Shown one piece after another: positions 37,331-49,593 of a DNA stretch of 64,000 nt. Source of the DNA: Plazaster borealis (taxonomy: Eukaryota > Echinodermata > Asteroidea > Forcipulatida > Labidiasteridae); assembly GCA_021014325.1 (NCBI GenBank), contig CM037473.1, positions 11,904,696-11,968,695 on the forward strand, given 5' to 3'. Both the position numbers and the translations under genes were made by a program. The notes under the pieces are model-generated. The model made no database searches and was not told where the DNA came from. It worked only from the letters and a program-made list of their open reading frames with translations. How positions within the stretch are numbered: the stretch's first letter is position 1; each line of letters begins with the position of its first letter.

Positions 37331-37638
37331 TCAAAAGTAAAGTAAAGTCTGTCCCGAGCCAATATGGCTCATCAGGCCGGTGTTGATATCCAGTTTCCTT
37401 GGCATTAAACGACTGAGAATATTTCTTTTCCCCCTGGACAGGATGCCAGTCCATCGCAGGTTACTCCCCAGCTCTCGCCATTACCCATTTGTACTCCTGG
37501 GTGGAGAGAAGCAATTATGATAAAGTGCCTTGCTCAAGGACACAAGTGTCATGACTGGGACTCGAACCCACGCTCTGCTGATCAGAAACACCAGAGCTTG
37601 AGTCCGATGCTCTGAACTGCTCGGCCACGACACAACAG
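37331..37638 (-). mobile_element. tRNA-derived SINE inserted in Gypsy relic
   Basis: On the minus strand the head (GTGGCCGAGCAGTTCAGAGC) and B box (GGGTTCGAGTCCC at 37557-37569) are followed by the core CACTTGTGTCCTTGAGCAAG and a body. It ends in TTTACTTTACTTTTGAG. Gypsy-like sequence lies on both sides, so the SINE came later. Confidence 0.75.
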
Positions 37639-37940
37639 GTCAACAGCAACCTTGATAATCCCAACATCTTGCAAGTTATTTGCAGTCAATAGGGGGCCTA
37701 TATCAGCTTTATCATCACTTACTAGAGAACAGAGCAATATACAGAGTCCTTAGATGTGCAGATTATGTTCCAAAAGTCATCTCACCAGGACCAAACACTC
37801 CTCAATGACCTGGTTTACTGCACACATATCTGTTTCAAAACATCCATTGTATGGGATGGCTTTTCCATTAGCTGACACCAGAGTGAATGGCTTAGGAATG
37901 TTTTGCAGTTTGCATGAAGCCCCTTGATTTTAGGACATCA
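37639..37940 (-). mobile_element. Gypsy relic, probable protease-region segment
   Basis: The minus strand reads PKPFTLVSANGKAIPYNGCF ETD, a pattern seen around Gypsy-type protease domains, then decays with stops. The order fits a 5' continuation of the pol relic at 36135-37330. Confidence 0.4.
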
Positions 37941-37959
37941 AGGAAAAATCTCTTGCTTA

Positions 37960-38400
37960 TGTGGGGAACCCAAGTGCGCCCTCAGTGTTTATATTATGAA
38001 AAGTTTACTTTTGGAGTTGTCACGTGACAATCTCTCTCTTTCTATAACTGCTTCTCTTCTGAGAGAGAATTTGTTTTGTGTGTGTCTGTCTTTTGTATTT
38101 AGCATGGCTTGGGCATGCTCTAAAAACTAAAAATCTGGGAGGGCTAATGTCCTAGAACCTCTGTGAGTTATTTTTGATTTAAATTACCTTTTTATTCTTA
38201 TATATACTGATTATTATAGGCTGTTCAATCGTATACTATTTGTAAACTTTGTGTGTGTAGCCAGCCTCGTGTTACGCTGACCTTTTGCCCTTTAGCTGTA
38301 CATAAAGTGACTGTGTGTTTGTATTGTGTACTATTGTATGGCTATTTTTGTATTCATTGTGCGGTGTCGCACTGGATTATTAAATTAAAAAATTAAGGAA
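37960..38400 (+). mobile_element. LTR-like repeat, left copy
   Basis: It starts TGTGGGGAACCC and contains, in order, AGCATGGCTT (38101), GGGAGGGCTAATGTC (38137), GTGTAGCCAGCCTCGTGTT (38255) and TTGCCCTTTAGCTGTAC (38285), then an ATTAAA (about 38380). The same blocks in the same order occur at 41847-42235. The 3' limit is not certain. Confidence 0.5.
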
Positions 38401-41400
38401 GTTTATTATTTTTTTTTATCATTATTGCATTTATTATTTGTATTCCTTTATTGACTCACCCTTTTTTTAAATAGAGGACCCGCCTCCTTCCTCCTTCTTC
38501 TCAAATGGCGTCGTCGATGGGATGCAGTTTCATTATTTGATACAATTTTTCACTATTTCGCTATTTTTTGACGTCGGTTTGTTGCCGTGCTGGATTTCAG
38601 ATTTTTACTTATTTTTCTCTTCTGAGAACTATCAGGAGAAACTTTTTTTTTTTTATTTTTCGGGATCTATGGTGGATGTGATGGTCACCATCTGACTTTT
38701 GTCCCCTGCCCTCAATGCTCCGGTCGTCATTCTTCTTTTATTTATACATTATTTATTTTTTTTTTGTAATTTTTGCAAATTCTATTTGTTGTATAATTTT
38801 TGTTATTTTGTGTTTTGTATTTAGATTTTTATTTCCGATGTTGTATCTTTTGTACTTAGATTGTGTACTTTTAGAGTTTTTTCTAGAGGCAGTTGTTTTT
38901 TTTGTGAGTCTTTTTTTTTTAGAGTTGTTTGTTGGCCTGATATTTGGAGTTTTTTGTTTAAGTTTTTTTGTTTTTAGTCAAATTATTTTTCTTAATTTAG
39001 CCTATTTTTGTTTTTTTTTTTGTTTGGTGGCATGGTTTTTTTTTGTGTATTTTTAATGGTTTTTGTTTTTTTCTTGTATTGCACTTTACTTGGTTGGTGT
39101 GCATTTGTGTTTACTTTTTTGTTTTTGTGTGCATTGGTAAGTTTTGTATCTCTTTTTTTGAATTTGACTTGTACTTTTGTCTTTTTGTCTTTTTGTTTTG
39201 TATTGGTATTGTATTTTTCTTTGACAGTGTATTTTGTTTTTATCAGTTTTTTTTTTTTTGATTTAGATTTTTTTAATATATGTATAATTTGTATTGCATG
39301 TGATATTGCCAGACAATATGTTTAGTCTATTGTCTAGTCAAAAATTATTGTGAAAACCTTCACTTGTTTTTTTCCTGAAGAGTTCCTTGTTTTGTTATAA
39401 GATGATGATGATGAATATGAATGTCCTGAATATCGATGTTTGTGATAATGATAAAGCTTATTGATTGTCCAATTTTCAAATATGTTTCAAGTGTCTGAAA
39501 AATTTGAATCAGACAGGGTTTTTTTAATCCTCATCATCTAAATATGTTTTTTGTTTCTGGCTCGCTTAAATTTCTCTTAGTACTTCTGTAAATTAGTTTT
39601 TGTTTCTTGCTAGTTTTTGTAGCTTATTTGCTAGTTTTTGTTTTTTGTTTGTGGCAGGAGAAGTATTTGTTTCTCTTACTGAAGTTTTTTTGTTTTGCAC
39701 CACCATTTTTTTGTAGCGAAATTAAAAGTTTGCCTTGTAATTAGGGATTGCAAAATGCAGGAGTGCAAAAGTATATTTTGAAGTAGTAGCATTTTTTCAT
39801 TTGTATGTACATGCCTTTTTATTTGGCGTTATGTTGCCAAATGCCATTATATAAATTTTGTATATTTTGTATCTTGTATGCATACTTATCCATTTGTATC
39901 AAATTTTTCTCATTATCACTACTAGTGGCATAGCATAATATACCCTCTGATCAACCTCACATCAACTCTTATTACCTCAAGATAAAGGCAATGTCTAACA
40001 CAGAGTTTATATATTTTTTTTCCACTTTTGAAATTTTTGAGTTTTTTTTGTATTTTTTTTTTTATTTTTTTTTTTTATTTTACTTTTTTTTTCTTATGTA
40101 TTCATTGATTTTTTTGTTGTTGAATTTTATTATACAACTTATGTATGTGCATGTATGTGTTTTGGTATTGTTTAATTATAGGTATATGTATTTGTATTTT
40201 CTCTATAATTTCATGATTTTGCAGTTACTTTATTTTGGGTTTAGATAGACTTCAGGATTCTTATATATTTCATGAGATACTAGTTGTGATGTATGTTTAT
40301 CTTTCACAATCTTTGTGATATGGGAATTTTATGATGTCTAGTTTGATTGTTTTTGTTTGTTGCTTTCTTGTTTTGTTTAAATCATATTTTTTTTAAATAA
40401 ATTTTTATAGTTTAAATTTATAGTATGGTTTTAGTTCAATTTTTTTTTGATAGTTTTATAACAACTGTTTTATCTTATTTTTTATTTATTATTTTTATAT
40501 TTACTTTTTATTTATTCTATTTTTTTTCTGGCGTTTTCACATTTATTTATTTTATTTTACTTATTGTTCTTTAATATATTATTGTATTAATATTTAATTT
40601 ATATTATTATACTTATTTGGTTTTCATTCCCTTCCTTGTTGTTTTCTCATATTTTTTAATTGATAATTGTTGATTTTATTTTTTGCTTTCTAAGCAATTA
40701 CCGTGAACTGTCAGCCTTTAGATTTTGTATTTCCATTTTTTTTTTTAGACTTAGACTTTTTGGAACAACTTCTTTTTTTTTATTTATTTACTTGATTGTC
40801 TGTTCATTGTGTTATGAGAAATGTAAAATTTTATTTGTACACTTTGCTGTATTCCAATGCCAATTGTTCTGTTTTGGGTTGAACCATCATGCATCAAATT
40901 TGCTGATGTCTGTTGGTTTCATGGTCCTCTGAATGTATCCCTTACTGTTCATTGCATCCCATGTTTCAAGGTTGGTTTCTGAATGCGGTTGGTTTCATGT
41001 CATGCCCTCTGAATCTGAATGCATCCAGGCTCTGCCCTTTGCCCCCTGGGTTGGTTTCAAGCCCTCTTAATGCATCTCAGTTTGCATCATGCCCTCTGAA
41101 TGCATCCAGGTTGTTTTCACATTATAGTTAATTATCAGATTTTTTAAAATGTTTTTTACATTGTGTTTGTTGTTGTATGTGTTAATTATGGTTAGTTTCA
41201 CGGTTGACTCACTAACAACATTGGTATTTGTGGAGTGTATTTTGAGATTGGGTTCAGGTATACACTGTACTGTATTACATTATTATAAGTTTGAGTATTT
41301 TTTGAGATTGGGTTCAGGACTTTGTAGTTACTGTGTTTTTATTTGTGAATGAATTTGATTTTTGACAGGTCATGTTTTTGACATTTTTGTTTTTTTTATT

Positions 41401-41846
41401 TGAGGTTGTGTTTACTTATTTTTTTTGAGGAAATAATTTTGTTTGTCTGGTATTGTATTATTTTTTCAGGATTATATTGTCATAAATGTGTTTTTCCTTA
41501 TGTGTCAGAATTTGTTATCATTGACTGTCTGTTTATCCTTTATACTTATCAAATGTATATTGATTTTATGTGTGGTTTCTTTATTTGAAGTTGTAAATAA
41601 TGTATGTGAAGTAAGTCATTGTGAAGGTTCAATTTTATTTTGTTTTTCAATTATTAAATTTATCAAATCAATGTGTGGTCACACTTTTATTTGTTTGTTT
41701 TGTTTTTAAGCTGGTATGTGAAGTTTACTGTGTGTTTGTACTACTGAAAGTGATGGTCGTGATCTACCAATATATATGGGAAATTAAAAGTTTTACCTGT
41801 ATTGTCAGTTATTGTGTTTTTGGTTGGTTGTCAAGTTTGGGGAACC
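38401..41846. other. 3.4-kb extremely T-rich segment
   Basis: The plus strand is dominated by T with many poly(T) runs, so frames here translate to Phe/Leu-rich strings that look like membrane helices. These are composition artefacts; none has a domain. The segment lies between two LTR-like repeats and could be the interior of a non-autonomous element. Confidence 0.5.
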
Positions 41847-42235
41847 TGTGGGGAACCCTAGGAGTATATAGCTTTAGAGAGTCATGTATATTAGAGAGTG
41901 TTTATTTTGTTGTCTCTCTGTGGAGCATGGCTTCCTCTCTGGCATTCTTGAGACCATGTATCTGAGCATATTTTGTGTGCATATTTTTGGTCTAGCTTTA
42001 CTGTGGCCATTATTTTGGGAGGGCTGATGTCTACTGTCTCTCTGTGTATTTGTTTGGATGTATTTTGTGTTTTGATTTGTGTAGCCAGCCTCGTGTTGAT
42101 TGTAATAGTTGCCCTTTAGCTGTACTTATGTGTGTGTGCCTTTGTATTGTTGTGAGTAGTTTGTATGTGTCTTGTGTGTATGTTGTGCTGTTTAGTTGTT
42201 ATTAAAATGACATTGTTTGTATTACATGTATTCAT
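41847..42235 (+). mobile_element. LTR-like repeat, right copy
   Basis: Starts TGTGGGGAACCC, then AGCATGGCTT (41924), GGGAGGGCTGATGTC (42017), GTGTAGCCAGCCTCGTGTT (42079), TTGCCCTTTAGCTGTAC (42109) and ATTAAA (about 42200). Block order matches 37960-38400 but the spacers differ, so the pair is old or belongs to two subfamilies. The right limit is unclear. Confidence 0.5.
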
Positions 42236-43715
42236 TGTTGACATTTTTTATTGCATTTATTATTGATGAATATATTTCAAATTAAGTTTATTAAATAGAA
42301 GATTAATTTATACTTACAGTAGTGACTTGGGGAGCCTGGTCCCAAAATACATCTCACGCATCATAAAATGTCACCACTACAGAAAATCATTCTTCCCTCA
42401 GCCTTTGATATGGATTCTTCATTCATCCCTGATGATGTACTCACCAGGCCTACTGCTGACCTATGGCTTGTTACTGGATTTCGACCCTGGGGTGTCGCCG
42501 AACCCAAGGCTTCTGTGATGTTGTGTGCTGTTGAAGCATTTCACCTCCTGGTACTTGCTGGGGGGGGTGCTCTTTGATGAGTTGGGTAGCAAATCTCAGA
42601 TTGCTCAAATCTTTGCAGGGTGATCATCTCCTTAACGGGAATTGTCTCGCAAAATGGCCGGGTGAGTTGTTGTTGTAAACAGTTAGCCGAGGTGGCTGAC
42701 TGCTGTAGAGGTCTTTTGTCCAATGATTGTGATGGTCTTGCTACCTGCCTCACACTCACAGCCTCATCCACATGGTCAGACATCTCCCGGAACACCTGAA
42801 GTAAATCTTCTGAACGTGGAGCATTACTGTTTCATGGAGAGCTGAATTAAAGATGTAAAAGGGGCCTTTTGATTTGTCCCTGGTTCTTCCCGTCCCTCAT
42901 GTTTTATGGTGTTCTCCTGGAGTTCCCGAAATGCCTCACAGCCATTTGTTCAAACCTATTACAGTATGTGTTTCATATAATATGAATCACCTGCTCCGCC
43001 AACATAGTGTCTGGACTCCAGTATATAGCTTTCCATCATGACGTGTAAGACGTGTTTGGGGTTTCGACAGACGTCTCACTACTTACGACTGTATGATATG
43101 ACTAGAATTGCGCCATCTTTAGTTGGTGAAGGAGTCACTTCAAGTGGAAGAGCAGAGAGTAGATTTGGGTACCCCATCCATCCACCTTGTGGAGGTTTAA
43201 TAACCTCTTTATGTGGTGGTACTACAACTTTAGCATCCTCATCAGAGTATAAGAGGCTCTGGGCTGTTGGATATTGTGACTGTATGAAGAAGTGACAAAT
43301 GGCAAGCATTTGTGAAGATGAATACCTATCTCAGTTTTGTTATGTTCCAGAAACATGGCGTAGAAGTAGATGACTTGAAAATAAAGACTGTGAGACAAAT
43401 TTCATTCACAAGTTGCATTTCCAAAAGAATCATCAATTCTATTTTCTGAATGAATTTTCTTGTTTTGAGAGATAAATACAAAACAAAGTTTGTGAATGTG
43501 ACTTGTGTACCGCAACTGCATATCATAGAATTTTTTTGAAATATGTCTACATAATAGTTTGGTGTGTTGAGGCAGCAGCATAACTAGGGTAAACTTTCAG
43601 GGGGCACAAGGGGAAGAAAATTTTGTTTCGGGGTCACTACAAGAATTACCGGCTTAATAGCGTTTTTAGTCAAACTTAGCCGATGCCCAGCAATAATAGT
43701 GGTCCTAGCTAGGCA
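42236..43715. other. unassigned, possibly more retroelement sequence
   Basis: Two minus-strand frames (42795-42541 and 43309-43079) are open for about 80 codons each without recognised domains. They could be the gag side of the Gypsy relic if the LTR-bounded segment is nested in it; that is speculation. Confidence 0.25.
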
Positions 43716-44930
43716 TATCTTAGCCCTGGTAGGACGCCCTGGGTATAAAGATTCTCTACAATGCGAACAAAATTTTAACCAATATTTTTTCATATTTTTA
43801 CCTGATTTGAGAAGCTGAAATTCCAATCATATATTCTTCATGTCCATAACTACACTTTTGAAAATATATCGCAGATCCGAGCTAGCGGTTAAAAATCTTG
43901 TACAGATTTACATGTGGGCACGTGTGCACATGCACGAAATGCGTAGCAACTCCATCGACTTGAGTCCGGGTAATTTCATCAAGTGTGCGAACGAGTGTAG
44001 TTCAGAAAGTTCAATAGAGATGTCAATTTCCATTTTATTTTCAAAAATAATGTCATCTGAGGATAAAATTTATAATTCTGACCCCAGCAGGCATGGAGTT
44101 CATGACACAGGGAATATGTGAACGAAGTTTCAGCTTCCTCCATCAGGTATAGGCCTAAATATGACTTCCAAATATTTTGTTATAATTTTTTTTGCAATGT
44201 ATGGGACCTTTATACCCTGGACTCAGTCGCGTTGTATGCAAGGGAGGAGTCCAACCTAGGCTAGGCATATCTATGCATGCATGGACCTACATTGTGTCTT
44301 AAACTGTTGGCTAGCCCAGGTTGGACTCCTCCGTTGCATACAACGCGACGGAGTCCAGGGTATAAAGGTCCCAGACCATTGCGACAAAATTTACACTTCA
44401 AATTTATTGAGGAAGCTGAACTTTTACTCACATGTTCCTTGTAGCCCGAACTCCATGGAGGCCTGTGTGAAAATTGTTGAATTTTTCTCCTTTGATGTTA
44501 TTATTTGTGAAAATAATTGACATTTACGGCTCCATCACTGCACGCCATAAACCAAGATCTTGTAAGTTGTAAAGGCTAACGCGCATGTGCGAGTTTCGTA
44601 TACGCATCGGGTTGCTATGCATTTCGCACATACGCATATGATTTTACACGGTCGAGCGGTACACATGTACATGATGGTTAAAATTACAGTGCAGAACTCT
44701 GACATATTTTTGAAAATAATCTCACCCATGGATATATTTGTTAGTTGTGAACTCATCCAAAGTGTAGTAAATGTTTCCAAGAATATATGAACGGAATTTC
44801 AGCTTCTCAAATAAGGTAAAAATAGGAAAATATTGTGGTCAAATTTGTGTTTGCATTGTAAAGAAGCTTTATACCCAGGACGTCAGTGCAGTGGCACTGA
44901 CTGACGTCCTTCCTACCAGGGCTAACTGTT
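43715..44930. mobile_element. large palindromic fold-back element, about 1.2 kb
   Basis: TTAGCCCTGGTAGG (43720) is inverted at 44912-44925 (CCTACCAGGGCTAA). GAAGCTGAAATTCC (about 43810) is inverted at about 44796. CTGGACTCAGTCGCGTTGTA (44218) pairs with TACAACGCGACGGAGTCCAG (44339-44358). The whole segment folds about a centre near 44.29-44.32 kb. Each arm also contains two related pieces (both with TTCAGCTTC and TTTATACCC-GGAC), so the arm itself arose by duplication. No transposase is present. Confidence 0.7.
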
Positions 44931-46430
44931 GGCATGCTGATGATACCGCATTTGTTTTTCAATTTATAAAACCATTTAAATTAAAATTGCTGGACTTTTC
45001 ACATTAACATTCGAATTTCATTTGTTTCGTCTTTCAAACAAAGGTAGGCCCCTACGACTCGAGCTAGATACATTAATTTACAACAGAATCATTACAACGT
45101 ACAGTACAGGCATGACAGGCCATGTGTATTTCAAAGTCTCCCGCCGTCATGTCAAACAGTGAAGCTTTATTTTTTTTATGTTTGCTTTATTTTGGCTGAT
45201 TTGAAACCTCATAATCACAGTAGGATCTCTTTAAAAGGATGCTATAAGTATTACTGAACTCACCTCGCTCACTTTGCAGTGGTTTCGTCAACCGAATTGG
45301 TTGTAAAATGCGGGATTTAGACTGAAGAGAAATTTGAAGTTCTCGACGTCAACCATTTTGTATCTCCAGTGTCGGGGGAGGGCGCGCTCGCGTGGGTGTG
45401 TGCTCACAGCTCTGGGTGTGCTGGTGTGCAGAGCTAGCTCTGTGTGGATGGAGCGCGATCACCCGCGATAGCCTGGTCCGATCCCCGGCCTGTCGTTATC
45501 CGTTATCCACCACGAGCCTCGAAGTGTGACGTAAGATGTTCAGGCTAGGTTGAAGAGCGGGGGACGTGCGCCTTTTTCAGAATAACGAATTATTGTAAAC
45601 TGGACGCGGGGCTTACCAAAAACACCGACGGAGGTTATGAATAATTATTTTACGTTTATTGAGTTCTAATCACTGTGGGCACTTCAGACGAAATAATTTT
45701 ACAGGATGCTTCCATTTCCATCTTTATATCAAGTATAAGCCCCGTAAGGTTTCCGATAAAAACTAGGCTACACAAAACAAAATTCGGGATTATTAAAGTA
45801 TAGTCAAGCCTCATATTACCGTGGGTCTCCTAATACCGTGGTAGCAGAAAATTCACTTTTTTCGTTGTCAAAACGTTATCAAAATGAACTGTTGCGGAAA
45901 TGATTTAAATTGAAAAAAAATTGAAAAAAACGCTATTTTCCCGACTGGACGAATTTTCGCTGACCATGTCTGTCAAAAGTGCCATTATATCATTAACATT
46001 TTTACCTTAAATGTTGTTCTTTGCATTGAAATATCAGTGCCCAGATCCTGTTCCACGGTAAAAAAAAAATTGACATCGAAAGTACGTGTTTTCACCTCAA
46101 AAACGTAAACCAATGTCTGGCGTCCGTATAAGAACAGGAAACTAAAAACGCTAAAAATTCAGCATCTTTGCAAAGGGCGCCCTCAATATGTAAGTTTAAA
46201 AACTCGCTCAAATTACAGATATGCTTGCACAAGTCCAAAATTGTCGGTACTCGGTAATTAAAATGCCTAAAAGACAAAATTTGTCAATCTGCTGGGAAGT
46301 TTAACATCCTAATCCCAGTATTAGGTAAATACTTCAATATTATCTTTGGATTTAGCTCCTTTAATGTAGAGAAAGTTCATTTTATGACTTTAACTAGACC
46401 TTTAAGCTTTGTAATTCAGGGCTTTCCCCA
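44931..46430. other. intergenic, with a CpG-rich patch
   Basis: No gene is recognised. 45360-45620 is unusually rich in CpG and includes a cAMP-response-element-like TGACGTAA (45527-45534). It may be a promoter of an exon not seen here. Confidence 0.3.
45360..45620. promoter_or_regulatory. CpG-rich patch, candidate promoter
   Basis: CpG dinucleotides cluster here (GGGCGCGCTCGCGTGGGTGT, GAGCGCGATCACCCGCGATA) against an AT-rich background. TGACGTAA is at 45527-45534. No transcript can be assigned on either strand. Confidence 0.25.
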
Positions 46431-47262
46431 GGGTCGGAAAAATTGGAAGCCTGGTAATTCCAGTGCGCCGTTTCGAAAATACCCAGATTAGGATCTTTTC
46501 GAAACACAGGCTTTCCCCAGTTTGAGGCTCCAAAAAATACTGAAAGCCTGTTAATTCCAGTGCGCCGTTTCGAAAATACCCAGATTAGGATCTTTTCGAA
46601 ACGCAGGCTTTCCCCAGTTTGAGGCTCCAAAAAATACTGAAAGCCTGTTAATTCCAGTGCGCCGTTTCGAAAATACCCAGTTTAGGATCTTTTCGAAACG
46701 CAGGCTTTCCCCAGTTCAGGCTCTATAAAATACTGAAAGCCTGTTAATTCCAGTGCGCCGTTTCGAAAATACCCAGTTTAGGATCTTTTCGAAACGCAGG
46801 CTTTCCCCAGTTCAGGCTCCAAAAAATACCGAAAGCCTGTTAATTCCAGTGCGCCGTTTCGAAAATACCCAGTTTAGGATCTTTTCGAAACGCAGGCTTT
46901 CCCCAGTGCAGGCTCTAAAAAATACCGAAAGCCTGTTAATTCCAGTGCGCCGTTTCGAAAATACCCAGTTAGGATCTTTTCGAAACGCAGGCTTTCCCCA
47001 GTTCAGGCTTTAAAAAATACTGAAAGCCTGTTAATTCCAGTGCGCCGTTTCGAAAATACCCAGTTAGGATCTTTTCGAAACGCAGGCTTTCCCCAGTTCA
47101 GGCTTCAAAAAATACCGAAAGCCTGTTAATTCCAGTGCGCCGTTTCGAAAATACCATAATTTTGATCTTTTCGAAACGCAGGCTTTCCCCGTTCAGCCTC
47201 AGATAAGAATACTGAAATCCTCTTTATTTTGGTGCGCAGTTTCGAAAATACCCATCTAATTG
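46431..47262. repeat. 95-97-bp tandem array with hairpin in each unit
   Basis: The landmark CAGTGCGCCG recurs at 46461, 46558, 46655, 46751, 46847, 46943, 47038 and 47133, giving periods of 95-97 bp, plus a degenerate ninth unit. In each unit GCGCCGTTTCGAAAA and TTTTCGAAACGC are inverted around a roughly 17-bp spacer, giving a stem of about a dozen pairs. CAGGCTTTC and GAAAGCCTG form a second pair. Confidence 0.95.
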
Positions 47263-48265
47263 TGTACTTAGAATAATATTTATAAAATCAACACAACATA
47301 ACAATTTAAAGCTTGCCAAAAGTGGATGGTTTTTTTTTCTTTATTTTGGAAATTCCATTTCAAAAAGCTTTGAAGTTTGTGAAACCGATAATTTGTCAAG
47401 ATATAATAAGAACTGTCCTTATAAGATCGAGCACGAAAATAAATGACTTTGCCACACACACTTTTGAAGTACAAAAAGAAAAGTACAAAAATATGCCTAT
47501 CAAATGAAATGCAAAGGACCAGTAGCAGTTCACTAGCTAGTATCTGATACACGTGATACGATTAGAGTTAAATGCAGTCACAATAAAGTGTTGACAATAA
47601 GAGTGGTTAAGCAATAGTAGTTATATTGCTGAATGACTGGAATTTGTTGAACAATCAGCGGGCGTGGTGAGAGTTTTATTGTGTGCTTGGTTACTGTAGA
47701 AACTTACACAGCGTTTGTCAACAGTTCAGTTATATGCTTATGAATTCAATATGATTTTGGCAGACGAATGTTCTATTCACGACCGTATCATTATCTAGCT
47801 CTTAACAACACAAAATCAGCAGAAATTGTTTTGGACAAGTTTAACTTAATGTTCGTGATTGAAGTTTATATTAAAGTCATTTTTTCTCTTGTCTGTGGAC
47901 GGCGCTTTTATTCATCTAAAACCACTGTCGTTGCCTGCTCCACTCCATGTTCACGGTGCGGGTGAAGTATGTCGAAACCCGGGCCACTCAAGGCACGTCG
48001 GGTACGCTGGGAATGGCTTACTCCGTCGGATCGTTGGCGGCCACTCAAGGCTCGGTTGGTGGACTTTTCACTGAGAAGTATGCTGAATGGTGTATGAACT
48101 TGGTCATCAGGGGATAGGTACCCACAGATGTGTGCCGTTGGTGTACCACTATACCCGGATCTTCCACAATTTGACCCCATTTCTTGGACAGGCTTCGGCA
48201 GTTTGTTCTCTCGATAGAGAAAGGACTACCTCTATGCATGGTTCTCGTTGTACAGAGCCTTTTAT
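47263..48265. other. no gene recognised
   Basis: 47.92-48.25 kb is GC-richer, with overlapping open frames on both strands and no domain. Probably a mobile-element relic. Confidence 0.3.
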
Positions 48266-48267
48266 TT

Positions 48268-48900
48268 CTGTAAGAGATGAAGACACAAGCGTGTAGTGAG
48301 GTCTTCGTTGAATCAATTTACTTATAACAGATTATCAAAGAACAATATTGATATATACAAACAATAACAAAGAGAAATTGTACATTGCTAAATACAACTT
48401 TGTCTCAATGACAGCATTCGCCATCTTGGATTATCGTTAGACAACAACTAATGCAAAAGGCAGATAAAACTTAACCGATGCTCCTGATCGAGAATGTTCT
48501 AAGAGCAAATGCTTATAAATAGCTTCAAAGAAATATAAGAAAGTAGAAAATAGTTCAAAATTGAACTTGTCTTTAGAAAACTTAATAATCGGAACATCTT
48601 TAGTTCGGCAACCGATTATTTACCATTAAACTCTATGTCAACAATCTCGAAATAAACAAAAAGAAACCCCATCAACAGTGATTGAAAATAAGCAAGTTAT
48701 TTTACATTACTGAACTAAAATGATAATTTTAGAGTCGGAAAAATTGAAATAAACCAAAAGATTATTACCTTTAAGAGAGGAAGACTTATATTACGTGTGG
48801 TGAGGTCTTCGTTGAATTTCAGTATGAGGGTGGAAGCGCGCGAAAATAATATTTGTCAAGAGAGGGCGCTTCTCTTCAATTATTGAAATAAACCAAAAGA
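48268..48900. repeat. diverged direct duplication
   Basis: GTGAGGTCTTCGTTGAAT occurs at about 48296 and 48801, and GAAATAAACCAAAAGAT at about 48744 and 48884, in the same order. This suggests an old tandem duplication of roughly 500 bp with loss of most of the second copy. Confidence 0.45.
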
Positions 48901-49207
48901 TATGATGTAGCGCACAGCTGGCTCCTCACTGCGCGATCGTTAAAATATTCATTACTTCCCAAATCACTGCGTGCTGTCCCAAATCACTGCGTGATGTAGG
49001 CCTAATGATTTGACAGCTAATTAAAGTTTGTCACTCGGCCTGTGCGTAGCCTACTTATTGTAATGGGGTGGGTGGATGTTTTGGGCGTGAAGGATTACTG
49101 TTATAGTATTTACGTGGGCATAGCCAAGTAATAATTAAAAATGTTCGGATCCATACCTTGTCATAATAATGAGGAAACATATTAGCCCCCTCCTCCCTGA
49201 CTGAAAG

Positions 49208-49387
49208 ACCCTACGAGTTTGCAAAGGTACGAGTTGACCCATCACTTCCGAGGCTACTCCAACCACGAGGAGAGGAGGAGGGGACATCTCAGATTTCCGG
49301 AAGACACCACGGTAAAAACGTCTCCTTGCAAATTCCCCGACTCAAATCACAGTTACACGACAAAGTTCAGCGTAATCAACAATCAAC
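49208..49387 (+). CDS. candidate internal exon
   Basis: A pyrimidine-rich acceptor (CCTCCTCCCTGACTGAAAG, ending 49207) and a donor CAACAG|GTAAAC flank 180 bp that is open in two frames. One reads YELTHHFRGYSNHEERRRGH and LRFPEDTTVKTSPCKFPDSN; the other PYEFAKVRVDPSLPRLLQPR. Neither is recognised and I cannot say which, if any, is used. There are no neighbouring exons to test the phase. Confidence 0.25.
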
Positions 49388-49593
49388 AGGTAAACATTGG
49401 TTTTTCTGAGAGCTCACTGATTAGGGCCTATACTTGAACTTCAATTCAACTCAGGCTAACTATTAAATGCTTCATACAAATATTTCCCTCTGAAATACTG
49501 TCAAAGACCCCCGATCACCACTGCTTTATTTAAATTGCCACAATCAAAAACAATAGCCGTAAAAACCCTGATAACAATGTTTTGTTTTTTTAC

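Noticed and set aside
38715..41965. Many Phe/Leu-rich frames resembling multi-pass membrane proteins
   Set aside because: They are translations of T-rich sequence, overlap in several frames, and lack splice support or motifs.
46753..47013. Repetitive frame in the 95-97-bp array
   Set aside because: The frame is a consequence of a few 96-bp units. Neighbouring 95- and 97-bp units shift it, and frames exist on both strands.
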